64,000 nucleotides of DNA, from the NCBI RefSeq assembly GCF_002776695.1, contig NZ_LFJC01000003.1:7905298-7969297 (forward strand), in the 5' to 3' direction. Source of the DNA: Bradyrhizobium nitroreducens (GTDB lineage Bacteria; Pseudomonadota; Alphaproteobacteria; Rhizobiales; Xanthobacteraceae). Shown one piece after another: positions 49,056 through 60,077 of this stretch; positions within the stretch are counted from its first letter, which is position 1; every line of letters begins with the position of its first letter. Made by a program: the position numbers and the translations under genes. A model generated the notes under the pieces. The model was not told the origin of the DNA. It did no database searches and saw nothing but the letters and a program-made list of their open reading frames with translations.

Positions 49056-50165
49056 CTAACGCCCCGCCCACGCCTGCATCACCGCGCCGATCTCCGCGCC
49101 CTCCGGCTCGCGCACCGTTGACGGCGTGCGCGAGAACCGTGGCGCCGGTGCGGGCTGCTTCACGCCATGGCGTTCGATGAACACGTTGCGCGCGACCATG
49201 TGCGGATGCTTCGTCGCTTCCGACATGGTCAGCACCGGCGCGAAGCAGATGTCGGTGCCTTCCATGATCTTGCACCAATCCTCGCGCGTCTTGCTCTTGA
49301 ACACCGCCTTCAGCTTCTCCTTCAGCGCCGGCCAGGCCTTGGGGTTCATCTGCGCGTCGAAATCGGCATCTGTCAGGCCCGCATGCTCGCGCAGCAGCGC
49401 GTAGAATTGCGGTTCGATCGAGCCGATCGAGACGAAGTGCCCGCAGGCGCATTCATAGACGCCGTAGAAATGCGCGCCGCCGTCGAGGAAGTTCTGGTTA
49501 CGCCCCTCGGTCCAGCGTCCCAGCGTGGTCATGTCGAAGAAGAACGACATCAGTGACGCCGCGCCGTCGCACATCGCGGCGTCGACGACCTGGCCCTTGC
49601 CGGACCTTTGCGCTTCCAGCAGCGCTGCGAGCACGCCGACGACGAGATAGAGCGCGCCGCCGCCGAAATCACCGACCAGGTTGAGCGGCGGCACCGGCGC
49701 CTCCTTCGTGCCGATCGCAGCGAGCGCCCCGGTGATGGAGATGTAATTGATGTCGTGGCCGGCTGCGTTCGCAAGCGGGCCTTCCTGGCCCCAGCCCGTC
49801 ATGCGGCCGTAGACCAGCTTGGGATTGCGCGCGAGCACGATGTCCGGCCCGAGGCCGAGCCGCTCCATCACGCCGGGACGAAAACCTTCGACCAGCGCAT
49901 CGGCGCTGGCGAGCAGGTCCAGCACTTGCGCGATCGCCGCCTTGTCCTTGAGGTCGAGCTCGATCACCTTGCGGCCGCGGCCCGCCACCGACTTCATGCT
50001 CTTCTTCGCGCCGACACGGTCGAGCGTGACGACGTCTGCGCCCATATCCGCCAGCATCATGCAGGCGAACGGGCCGGGCCCGATGCCGGCGAATTCGACG
50101 ATGCGGAAGCCCGAGAGCGGGCCGGAGGCGCGGACGGACGTGGAGGGGGCTGATTTATCGAGCAC
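49056..50165 (-). CDS. CaiB/BaiF-type CoA-transferase (alpha-methylacyl-CoA racemase-like)
   Basis: 369 residues from the GTG at 50163-50165, with GAGGAAA upstream. A TTG at 50210 would add 15 residues and lacks a ribosome binding site. Family motifs: GPLSGFRIVEFAGIGPGPFA, MMLADMGADVVTLDRVGA, VEGFRPGVMERLGLGPD, GWGQEGPLANAAGHDINYIS with the catalytic Asp, and LVGDFGGGALYLVVGVLAAL. The GPFACMMLADMGADV start and a single family III domain make racemase-like activity on 2-methylacyl-CoAs plausible, but CoA-transferase is equally possible. No link to the flanking hppD or Cox-like genes is evident. Confidence 0.88.
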   Translation of the reverse strand: MLDKSAPSTSVRASGPLSGFRIVEFAGIGPGPFACMMLADMGADVVTLDRVGAKKSMKSVAGRGRKVIELDLKDKAAIAQVLDLLASADALVEGFRPGVMERLGLGPDIVLARNPKLVYGRMTGWGQEGPLANAAGHDINYISITGALAAIGTKEAPVPPLNLVGDFGGGALYLVVGVLAALLEAQRSGKGQVVDAAMCDGAASLMSFFFDMTTLGRWTEGRNQNFLDGGAHFYGVYECACGHFVSIGSIEPQFYALLREHAGLTDADFDAQMNPKAWPALKEKLKAVFKSKTREDWCKIMEGTDICFAPVLTMSEATKHPHMVARNVFIERHGVKQPAPAPRFSRTPSTVREPEGAEIGAVMQAWAGR

Positions 50166-50300
50166 GTTGTTGTTTCCTCGGGTCGCGGGCGAATGCCGAT
50201 GATTCCGCAATCGCTGCTGACGTTCTTCTTTGGAGCGAGTTAATCGGCTGATTAACTTTTCTCGCCTTCACGCCTGCGAGGCAAGCGGTTTTCATGCCGC

Positions 50301-50340
50301 ATGGCCAAAAATAAAACGGCGCGCACTGAAGTGCGCGCCG
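50301..50340 (-). terminator. Rho-independent terminator of the Cox-like operon
   Basis: CGGCGCGCACT (50317-50327) and AGTGCGCGCCG (50330-50340) pair perfectly. On the minus strand the stem is followed directly by TTTTATTTTT (50307-50316). It is 33 bp past the CoxM-like stop at 50374 and is the clearest intrinsic terminator in the window. Confidence 0.85.
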
Positions 50341-50373
50341 CAGAAAATTTGTGTCGAGACGCTGGCGGCGAGA

Positions 50374-51174
50374 TCAGCCTGCCGCGGCCACCGCGCGCTG
50401 CGCCATTACCTTGATGAGATTGGCGCGATATTCCGCAGTGCCGTGGATGTCGGCCAGCAATCCACTCGCGGAAATGCTGACGCCATCGACCGCCGCCGGC
50501 GACCAGTTCGCCTTCAGCGCGGCTTCGATGGCGGTCACGCGCATGACGCCGCTCTGTGAGGCGCCGGTCGCCGCGACGCGAACCTCGCCCGACTTGGTCT
50601 GGGCGACGAACACCCCGGTCAGCGCAAAGCGCGAGGCCGGATGCCGCATCTTTTCGTAGCCTGCTTTCGCCGGCACCGGGAACGACACGGCGGTGATGAT
50701 CTCGCCGTCCTCAAGCGCCGTGGTGAACAGGCCTTGGAAAAAGTCCTCGGCGGAGATCGACCGCTTGTTGGTCTTCACGGTGGCACCAAGTGCGAGCAAC
50801 GCGGCGGGGAAGTCCGCTGCAGGATCGTTGTTGGCGATCGAGCCGCCGATCGTGCCGCGATAGCGCACCGCGGGGTCGCCGAGCACCGAGGTGAGATGGG
50901 CGATCGCGGGAATCGCCTTCTTCACATCGGCATTCGTCATGATGTCGTAGTAGGTCGTGGCGGCCTTGATGGTCAGCGTGTCGCCCGACAATTCGACGCC
51001 CTGCAGCTCCTTGATCTTGCCGAGGTCGATGACGTCGGAGGGGCTGGCGAGGCGCTGCTTCATCACGGGCAGCAGCGTCTGGCCGCCGGCCAGGAACTTC
51101 GCCTCGCTGCTCTTGCCGAACAGGCTGACGGCCTCGTCGACCGAGGAGGCGCGATGATAGGTGGTCTGGTACAT
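50374..51174 (-). CDS. CoxM-like FAD-binding medium subunit of molybdenum hydroxylase
   Basis: 266 residues with AGGAG upstream of the ATG at 51172-51174. FAD-binding motifs are clear: FLAGGQTLLPVMKQRLASPS and the TIGGSIANNDPAADFPAALL loop. It passes electrons from the molybdenum and iron-sulfur subunits to an acceptor. It is the last gene of the S-L-M operon, separated from the large-subunit gene by a 100 bp repeat and followed by a strong terminator. Confidence 0.93.
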   Translation of the reverse strand: MYQTTYHRASSVDEAVSLFGKSSEAKFLAGGQTLLPVMKQRLASPSDVIDLGKIKELQGVELSGDTLTIKAATTYYDIMTNADVKKAIPAIAHLTSVLGDPAVRYRGTIGGSIANNDPAADFPAALLALGATVKTNKRSISAEDFFQGLFTTALEDGEIITAVSFPVPAKAGYEKMRHPASRFALTGVFVAQTKSGEVRVAATGASQSGVMRVTAIEAALKANWSPAAVDGVSISASGLLADIHGTAEYRANLIKVMAQRAVAAAG

Positions 51175-51201
51175 CTTGGTTGCTCCTGAAATCTATTCTC
51201 T

Positions 51202-51301
51202 GTCATTCCGGGATGCGCCTGTTGGCGCAGACCCGGAATCTCGAGGTTGAATTCGTGGCTCCAGATTCCGGGTTCGACGCTGCGCATCGCCCCGGAATGA
51301 C
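51202..51301. repeat. Palindromic intergenic repeat (CCGGAATGAC type), copy 2, inside an operon
   Basis: GTCATTCCGGGATGCGCC at the left and GCGCATCGCCCCGGAATGAC at the right form the arms, with inner GACCCGGAATCTCGAGG and CAGATTCCGGGTTCG. It lies between the CoxL-like and CoxM-like genes, so transcripts must pass through it; it may set mRNA stability or lower the downstream dose. Confidence 0.85.
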
Positions 51302-51313
51302 GATGATGAGGTG

Positions 51314-53656
<2,343 letters not shown>

Positions 53657-53741
53657 GTCTGGTCCTCCCGACCGGAAATTTTATGGCTGCGCTTTCCTTC
53701 GAGAGCGGCAGCGGTGATTTGTTCTATCGAGGCGCGCCGCT

Positions 53742-54227
<486 letters not shown>

Positions 54228-54737
54228 GTGACGTCCTCCCAAGTGATTTTGATTGCTTCTAATTAGAGACAGCGCAACGGAACTTTGCAACTGGCATTTT
54301 GGTGACCTCGCGTCATGGAAAGGTCATCGGGGCGGCCGTCTCGGCGCGCGAATCGATCACGATGCTCCGGGCCGTCGCCAAAGCATGGCGCGGCTGGAAC
54401 GCAGGTCTTGAAAATTCAGGCATCGCGTCCGGAACGTCGCATCGTCGACGCCGCGTGCGGCCGCTCGAGCGCGAGTTCAGCCCTGTCGCACGTTGTCCTC
54501 CTCGGATGTCTTGTTCCTTGGCCTGGATAGGAGCATGGGTTCGCGGCTTTGTAATCGCGATCTTGGTAGTATGCGGCGAAACGCTAAGTCATTGATTTCG
54601 CTGCGGGCGTGCCCGGGGCCGGGCATTGCGGCCGCAGCGCTCGCGGCCGCAGCGGCCCGCCTCCTACTTCCTGGCGATTGATCGACGGCGCATGCCGCCC
54701 TATCCGCGCTGAACAAACACAACGGAGGGTGGAAGCG
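54228..54737. other. Divergent intergenic region between CoxS-like and CoxG-like genes
   Basis: 510 bp without a supported gene. It contains a 10 bp palindrome TCTAATTAGA at 54258-54267, 31 bp before the CoxS-like start, and AT-rich patches near 54400-54420 and 54570. It should hold the promoters of both directions; I cannot assign boxes with confidence. Confidence 0.5.
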
Positions 54738-55187
54738 ATGCAGATGAACGACAGCCAGCGCATTCCGGCGTCGAAAGCCAAGGTATGGGCCGCGCTCAAC
54801 GATCCCGAGATTCTCAGGCGCTGCATTCCCGGCTGCCAATCGCTCGAGATGGCCTCGCCGACGGAGATGACGGCGACGGTGGTGCTGAAGGTCGGTCCGG
54901 TGAAGGCGACGTTCAGCGGCAAGGTGACGCTGGCCGATATCGATGCGCCCAACGGCTATCGCATCATCGGCGAAGGCGCCGGCGGCGTCGCGGGCTTTGC
55001 CAAGGGCGGCGCGAAGGTCAGGCTGGAAGATGAATCGCCCGACGTCACCATCCTGCACTACGAGGCCGACGCGCAGATCGGCGGCAAGCTCGCACAGCTC
55101 GGCGCGCGGTTGATCGACTCGACATCGCGAAAACTTGCCGCGAGCTTCTTCGAGAATTTTGCAGCGGTGGTAGCGCCATCATCGTGA
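54738..55187 (+). CDS. CoxG-like SRPBCC protein
   Basis: 149 residues from the ATG at 54738, with GGAGG a little upstream. The sequence (DSQRIPASKAKVWAALNDPE, ILRRCIPGCQSLEMASPTEM, GGVAGFAKGGAKVRLEDES, LGARLIDSTSRKLAASFFEN) is the CoxG family. CoxG anchors Cox-type dehydrogenases to the membrane or quinone pool; this copy lacks the long C-terminal membrane anchor of the CO dehydrogenase form. It is divergent from the S-L-M operon, which shares its promoter region. Confidence 0.9.
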   Translation: MQMNDSQRIPASKAKVWAALNDPEILRRCIPGCQSLEMASPTEMTATVVLKVGPVKATFSGKVTLADIDAPNGYRIIGEGAGGVAGFAKGGAKVRLEDESPDVTILHYEADAQIGGKLAQLGARLIDSTSRKLAASFFENFAAVVAPSS

Positions 55188-55437
55188 CCGATGCGGCGAT
55201 GCCGCCTCAATCCGATGGCGCATTTCGAGCTTTAAAAATAGGGGTAAGGCGCAAGTCGCGACAACGAGATGAGCGGCGAAAGCCGCCAATGATTTGCACT
55301 ACTACCTTCCGCCTATACTAAGCGCGAAACGGCGATGCTGTAATTTCGAACGATGGCTCGCAGACGAACTGCGCATCACGGCGCAACGCGCTTCGACGCC
55401 CAACGTGGCGTGCACAACAACATCGTGGAGGGAATAC

Positions 55438-57153
55438 ATGACCTTTGGAACGAAGGGATTCTTGGCTGGCATCTCGATGATTGCGATGCTCGCCGCCGTC
55501 ACGTCGGGCGTTCGCGCCAACGACTCGCTGATCAAGGCGCAATCCGACCAGAATCAGTGGGCCGTCGCCGGCCACGATTACGGCAATACGCGCTACAGCC
55601 CGCTGAAGCAGATCAATACCGAGAACGCCGGCAAGCTGACGCTCGCCTATTCGTTCTCGCTGGCCTCGTTGCGCTCGAACGAATCATCGCCGATCGTCAT
55701 CGGCAACACGCTGTACGTGTCGAGCTCCTGGGGGCCGAAATATGTCTACGCGCTCGATGCCGCGACCGGTGTCCGCAAGTGGACCTGGGAGCCCGAGATT
55801 CCCGAGGACGTGCTGCAATTTGCCTGCTGCGACGTGAACAACCGCGGCGTTTCCTACGCGGATGGAAAGATCTTCGTCGGCCGTCTCGACGGCAAGCTGA
55901 CGGCGCTTGATGCCGCGACCGGCAAGTCGCTCTGGACGACGAAGGTCGTCGACTACAAGCAGGGCTCGGTCATCACCTCGCCTCCGCTGGTCGTGCGCGA
56001 CAAGGTCATCACCGGTTTCGGCGGCGGCGAGTACGGCGTGCGCGGCTCGCTCCAGGCCTTCGACATCAATACCGGCAAGCAGTTGTGGCAGACCTTCACC
56101 GTTCCCAGCCCGGACGAGCCCGGCGGCGACACCTGGAAGGGCGATTCCGCACAGCATGGCGGCGGTGCGGCCTGGCTGGTCGGCTCCTACGATGCCAAGA
56201 CCGACACCGTCTATTGGGGCACCAGCAATCCCGGTCCGTGGAACACCGGCGTGCGTTCGACCGGCGACGGCAATTTCGGCAAGCTGACCAATCTCTACAC
56301 GGCTTCGACCCTCGCGCTCGATCCCAACACCGGCAAGATCAAATGGCACATCCAGACCACGCCGGCCGATGCCTGGGATTATGACGGCGTCAACGAGGCC
56401 GTGCTCGCGGATCTGAAGATCGGCGGCAGCACCGTGCCGACGCTGATGAAAGCGGATCGCAACGGCTACTTCTTCGTCGCCAACCGTGAGACCGGCAAGG
56501 TGCTCTCGGCGGAGAAATACGTCTTCTCGAACTGGGCCAAGAAGTGGGACGTCAACACGATGCGTGCGGAAGAGGATCCGGACAAGCGTCCGGGGCCGAA
56601 CCATCCCGCCAAGGACATCTGCCCGAACCTGATCGGCGGCAAGAACTGGCAGCCGATGTCGTTCAACCCGCAGACCGGCCTCGTCTACATCCCCTCCAAT
56701 AACGTCTGCATGGACTGGTCGGTCTCCGACGTCGCCTACAAGCGTGGCGTATTCTATCTCGGCGCCGAGTTCCCGACCAAGGAAGGTCCCGGCGGCTTCC
56801 TCGGCGAGCTCGTGGCCTGGGATCCGGTGGCGCAGAAGAAGGTCTGGTCGATCAAGGAAGACCTGCCGTTCAACGGCGGCACGCTGACCACCGGTGGTGG
56901 CCTCGTGTTTGCCGGCAACATTCACGGCGACTTCCGCGCCATCGATGCGAAGTCCGGCAAGGTGCTCTGGAGCAAGAATCTCGGCTCCGGCATCGGCGCA
57001 GGCCCGGTGACCTACAGTGTCGACGGCAAGCAATACGTCGCCATCGTCGTCGGCCGCACGGCAGCATTGCCCGCGTTCCTGGGCGAGGTTGGAAAGAAGA
57101 TGACGGCCGCAGCCCCCGAGGGCGGTTCGCTCTTCGTGTTCTCCGTCCAGTGA
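55438..57153 (+). CDS. Periplasmic PQQ-dependent alcohol dehydrogenase with lanthanide signature
   Basis: 571 residues from the ATG at 55438, with GGAGGGA upstream. Signal peptide 1-27 (ISMIAMLAAVTSGVRA). An eight-bladed propeller has the vicinal disulfide Cys130-Cys131 (QFACCDVNNRG), metal ligands Glu198 and Asn264 (GTSNPGPWN), catalytic Asp314 and an extra Asp316 (DAWDYDGVNE). The Asp two places after the catalytic one marks rare-earth-using XoxF/ExaF/PedH enzymes, where calcium enzymes have Ala, Ser or Thr. The body (YWGTSNPGPW, TGDGNF) looks closer to ExaA/PedH ethanol-type than to methanol-type enzymes. It oxidises alcohols and passes electrons to a cytochrome, probably the fused protein downstream. 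Confidence 0.9.
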   Translation: MTFGTKGFLAGISMIAMLAAVTSGVRANDSLIKAQSDQNQWAVAGHDYGNTRYSPLKQINTENAGKLTLAYSFSLASLRSNESSPIVIGNTLYVSSSWGPKYVYALDAATGVRKWTWEPEIPEDVLQFACCDVNNRGVSYADGKIFVGRLDGKLTALDAATGKSLWTTKVVDYKQGSVITSPPLVVRDKVITGFGGGEYGVRGSLQAFDINTGKQLWQTFTVPSPDEPGGDTWKGDSAQHGGGAAWLVGSYDAKTDTVYWGTSNPGPWNTGVRSTGDGNFGKLTNLYTASTLALDPNTGKIKWHIQTTPADAWDYDGVNEAVLADLKIGGSTVPTLMKADRNGYFFVANRETGKVLSAEKYVFSNWAKKWDVNTMRAEEDPDKRPGPNHPAKDICPNLIGGKNWQPMSFNPQTGLVYIPSNNVCMDWSVSDVAYKRGVFYLGAEFPTKEGPGGFLGELVAWDPVAQKKVWSIKEDLPFNGGTLTTGGGLVFAGNIHGDFRAIDAKSGKVLWSKNLGSGIGAGPVTYSVDGKQYVAIVVGRTAALPAFLGEVGKKMTAAAPEGGSLFVFSVQ

Positions 57154-57160
57154 CCACTCG

Positions 57161-57193
57161 CGCGCGTATCCCGAAGGAGACGGGATACGCGCG
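57161..57193. terminator. 13-pair perfect hairpin between dehydrogenase and fused cytochrome genes
   Basis: CGCGCGTATCCCG (57161-57173) and CGGGATACGCGCG (57181-57193) pair without mismatch around a seven-base loop, followed by TGCTTTCTC. It starts eight bases after the dehydrogenase stop. The short T-run makes it an attenuating terminator or a 3' stabiliser that lowers expression of the next gene, rather than a full stop. Confidence 0.6.
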
Positions 57194-57278
57194 TGCTTTC
57201 TCGACATTGCGCGGCGGCACCAGCCAGATCCTGGGCCGCAACGCCTGGTCCAACCATTCCCAGATCCCGGAGATGAGG

Positions 57279-58469
57279 ATGCGTCCGATTAATCCAGGTA
57301 ACGGCAAGCGCCGACATCGCAACATCGCGGGACGACTTGCATGGCTCGCCGCGTCCGCGGTGATTGCATCGGTTGCCGCCGTCCATGCCGACGAGGCCAA
57401 GCCGTTCCGCCTGTGCGCCGATCCGACCAACCTGCCGTTCTCGAGCGATAATCCGTCGCAGCCGGGATTTTATGTCGAGATCGGCCAGGCGCTGGCGCAG
57501 GCGCTCGGCCAGCCGATCACCTACGACTGGTACAAATCCTATTTCGGCAAGCGGACCGTGCGGGTCACGCTGCTCGGCAAGCAATGCGATGCCATGATCG
57601 GCTTGCCGCGCTCCGAGGACTTCATGGGGCCGGCCGTGATCTTCTCCAGCGCGTTTGCAAGGGAGGGTTATGCCCTGGTTGCGGCGAAGGGGCAGGCGAT
57701 CGGCGGCGTGGACGATCTCCGGGGCAAGCGCGTGGCCGTCCAGTACGCCTCTACGCCGCAAAACCTTCTGGCGACCCGTGACGACATCCAGAAGGTGACG
57801 GTGCTGTCGCCCGAGGAGGCGATGCAGGCGCTCGACCAGGGCAGGGCGGACGTCGCCTTCATCTGGGGACCTGTCGCCGGCTGGCTGAACATGACAGCCT
57901 ATGGCGATCGCTATCAGATCCGGCTGACCGAAGGCGAGGGCCTGTCATGGGATGCCGCGATCGGCTTCGCGAAGGGATCGAGCGAGCTGCGCGATCGGGT
58001 CGATGCGATCCTGCCGACGCTTCAGCGCACGATCGCCGATCTTGCGGTGAAATACGGCTTGCCGGCCGGACAGCCGGTTCGCTTCGGCGCGATTGAAGCC
58101 GTGCCGACGGGAACCACGACCGGGACCGGTCCTGGGCCGGGTGTGGCGCAGGTCGCAAATGTGGTGGCGACCGAGACCAAGGGCGATGCGGCTGCGCCGA
58201 ATGCAGAAGTTGCCGGAGCGGGCAAGGAAATCTTCAACGGAACCTGCGCGCATTGCCACGGCCCCGACGCCATTCAGAGCGAGCGGAAGATCGACCTTCG
58301 GCTGCTGCGACACCGTTATGGCGACGACATGCGCGATACGTTCTGGAAGACCGTGCATGAGGGGCGTCCCGCCAAGGGCATGCCGTCCTGGAAGGAGGTC
58401 TTCACCGACGACCAGTTCGCCAGCATCTATTCCTTCCTGCTGAGCGTCCAGGTCGAATCGAACGACTGA
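57279..58469 (+). CDS. Fusion of PedG/XoxJ-like periplasmic binding domain and cytochrome c
   Basis: 396 residues from the ATG at 57279, with GGAG six bases upstream. Signal peptide to about residue 37 (LAASAVIASVAAVHA-DEA). Residues 40-270 are a family 3 solute-binding fold of the XoxJ/PedG type (RLCADPTNLPFSSDNPSQPG, CDAMIGLPRSEDFMGP, LDQGRADVAFIWGPVAGWL). A Thr/Gly/Pro linker leads to a C-terminal cytochrome c with CAHCH at 323-327 and the axial Met368 in GMPSW. In Methylobacterium and Pseudomonas these are two separate proteins (XoxJ and XoxG; PedG and PedF). It lies directly after the dehydrogenase, suggesting binding of the enzyme and acceptance of its electrons in one chain. Confidence 0.9.
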   Translation: MRPINPGNGKRRHRNIAGRLAWLAASAVIASVAAVHADEAKPFRLCADPTNLPFSSDNPSQPGFYVEIGQALAQALGQPITYDWYKSYFGKRTVRVTLLGKQCDAMIGLPRSEDFMGPAVIFSSAFAREGYALVAAKGQAIGGVDDLRGKRVAVQYASTPQNLLATRDDIQKVTVLSPEEAMQALDQGRADVAFIWGPVAGWLNMTAYGDRYQIRLTEGEGLSWDAAIGFAKGSSELRDRVDAILPTLQRTIADLAVKYGLPAGQPVRFGAIEAVPTGTTTGTGPGPGVAQVANVVATETKGDAAAPNAEVAGAGKEIFNGTCAHCHGPDAIQSERKIDLRLLRHRYGDDMRDTFWKTVHEGRPAKGMPSWKEVFTDDQFASIYSFLLSVQVESND

Positions 58470-58592
58470 ACGGTCTTGACCGGACGGGATCGGGAAGATG
58501 TGGTAGGGTCCATCCGGCATCCTTCCGACGCCGAACCGGCCCAGGAGCGATGCGCTGCTGCCGCGCGTGCGGTGGATCTTTTGGAAGGCGCC

Positions 58593-59279
58593 ATGGCCAG
58601 CTTCCTGATCATCGACGATCATCCGCTGTTTCGCGAAGCGCTGGGCAATGCAGTGCGGCTGGCTTTGCCGGAGGCTCGTATCCTGGAGGCGATGTCGATC
58701 GAGGACGCGCTGGACATCCTGTCGGCCGAGCAGGGGATCGACCTCGCGCTGCTCGATCTGTCGCTGCCGGATGCGACCGGCTTCTCCGGCTTCCTGCGCT
58801 TGCGCGAGACCTATCCGCGCTTGCCGGTCGCCATCGTCTCGAGCGAGGAAGACCAGCACGTGGTCCGCGAGGCGCTGGCGCTCGGCGCGGCCGGCTATCT
58901 GCCGAAATCGACGTCGAAGCGCGAGCTGGCTCAGTCGATCGAGGGCGTGCTGTCCGGATCGGTGTCGGTGCCGCGAGATTTCGTGGCAACGCCGCAGCGG
59001 CGGAAAGCCGAGACCAGCAAGGCTCTCGAGGTCAAGCTCCGCGAGCTCACGCCGCAGCAGCTCAGGGTTCTGGACCTGCTGCGCCGCGGCTATCCGAACC
59101 GGCAGATCGCGCAGGAGCTGCAGCTCGCCGAATCCACGGTCAAGGCGCACATCACCGAGATCCTGCGCAAGCTCGGGCTGTTCAGCCGAAACAAGGCGAT
59201 CATCGAGATCGGCAAGATGGACCTGCCCGATCCCAGGAACCGCGCCTATGCGAGGGTCGATCGCGGGAGGCCGCAATGA
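58593..59279 (+). CDS. NarL/LuxR-type response regulator 1
   Basis: 228 residues from the ATG at 58593, with GGAAGG upstream. The receiver has Asp8-Asp9 and phosphoacceptor Asp55 (LALLDLSLPD), switch Ser about 83 and Lys near 105 (GYLPKSTSK). A LuxR-type HTH is at about 155-215 (LTPQQLRVLDLLRRGYPNRQ, LAESTVKAHITEILRKLGLF). It is 124 bp after the fused cytochrome gene and is a probable regulator of the dehydrogenase, like AgmR/ErdR/PedR2 in pseudomonads. About 50% of residues match the second regulator at 59381 by eye. Confidence 0.93.
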   Translation: MASFLIIDDHPLFREALGNAVRLALPEARILEAMSIEDALDILSAEQGIDLALLDLSLPDATGFSGFLRLRETYPRLPVAIVSSEEDQHVVREALALGAAGYLPKSTSKRELAQSIEGVLSGSVSVPRDFVATPQRRKAETSKALEVKLRELTPQQLRVLDLLRRGYPNRQIAQELQLAESTVKAHITEILRKLGLFSRNKAIIEIGKMDLPDPRNRAYARVDRGRPQ

Positions 59280-59377
59280 TCGGCCTCGCCGTTGTTGACC
59301 TCGATCAAGCCGGCGCGCGCCGGCTGATCCATGCTTATCTGAAGCTCGAAGTCCGGCAACGATTTGGAAATGGCTGA
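59276..59377 (+). CDS. Possible 33-residue coupled small ORF between the two regulators
   Basis: The ATG at 59276 overlaps the stop of the first regulator (ATGA), and the ORF ends three bases before the GTG of the second. The peptide begins MIGLAVVDLDQAGARRLIHA and is amphipathic. It may be translated by coupling and help re-initiate at the second regulator, or it may have no product role. Evidence is position only. Confidence 0.25.
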   Translation: MIGLAVVDLDQAGARRLIHAYLKLEVRQRFGNG

Positions 59378-59380
59378 CGC

Positions 59381-60070
59381 GTGACGCGATTTCTGATTGT
59401 CGAAGACCATCCGTTGTTCCGCGAGGCACTCGAAGGCGCGCTGCAAATGGTGGCGCCCGGGGCCGAGATCCTGCAGGCGATTTCGGTCGACGGTGCGCTG
59501 GAGCAGCTGTCCGCGGGCGCCGAGCTCGATCTTCTCCTGCTCGATCTGTCGATGCCGGGCACGACCGGCCTTTCGGGCATCGTGCGCATCCGCAAGGCCT
59601 TTCCGAAGGTTCCGGTCGTCATCGTGTCGGGACATCAGGATTCCAGGATCATCTCGAGCGCCTTGTCGCTCGGTGTGGCCGGTTACATCTTCAAATCCTC
59701 GTCCAAGCAGGAGCTCGCCCAGTCGATCGGCGAGGCGCTGCAGGGGCTCGTCTGTCTTCCCGATGCCTATCGTGCACTCCGGCCGCAGCGCGCCCCAAGT
59801 CCCGCCCATGATCTGCTGAAGCGGCTGCATGATCTGACGCCGCAGCAATTGCGTGTCCTCGACATGCTCAAGCGCGGCCTCCAGAACAAGCAGATCGCCT
59901 ATGAGCTGAAGATTTCCGAGACGACCGTGAAGGTCCATGTCTCGGACATCCTGCGCAAGCTGAACGTCGTGAGCCGCACCAAGGCGATCGTCGAGATGTC
60001 GAAGATCGATTTTGCGACGCTGGCAAGCGACGAGAGCCGGGCGAAGCACGATCGCGCACAGTCGGAATAG
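59381..60070 (+). CDS. NarL/LuxR-type response regulator 2
   Basis: 229 residues from the GTG at 59381. Receiver with Glu8-Asp9, phosphoacceptor Asp55 (LLLLDLSMPG), Ser about 83 and Lys near 105 (GYIFKSSSK). LuxR-type HTH near 160-220 (LTPQQLRVLDMLKRGLQNKQ, ISETTVKVHVSDILRKLNVV). A tandem paralogue of the regulator at 58593, with the same length, it probably arose by duplication. Its end is eight bases from the convergent hybrid kinase gene, so both regulators and the kinase are natural partners. Confidence 0.93.
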   Translation: MTRFLIVEDHPLFREALEGALQMVAPGAEILQAISVDGALEQLSAGAELDLLLLDLSMPGTTGLSGIVRIRKAFPKVPVVIVSGHQDSRIISSALSLGVAGYIFKSSSKQELAQSIGEALQGLVCLPDAYRALRPQRAPSPAHDLLKRLHDLTPQQLRVLDMLKRGLQNKQIAYELKISETTVKVHVSDILRKLNVVSRTKAIVEMSKIDFATLASDESRAKHDRAQSE

Positions 60071-60077
60071 ATGTCCG

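Noticed and set aside
55438..57153. Calling the PQQ dehydrogenase XoxF
   Set aside because: The rare-earth Asp is present but surrounding motifs look ExaA/PedH-like; a tree is needed before using the symbol.
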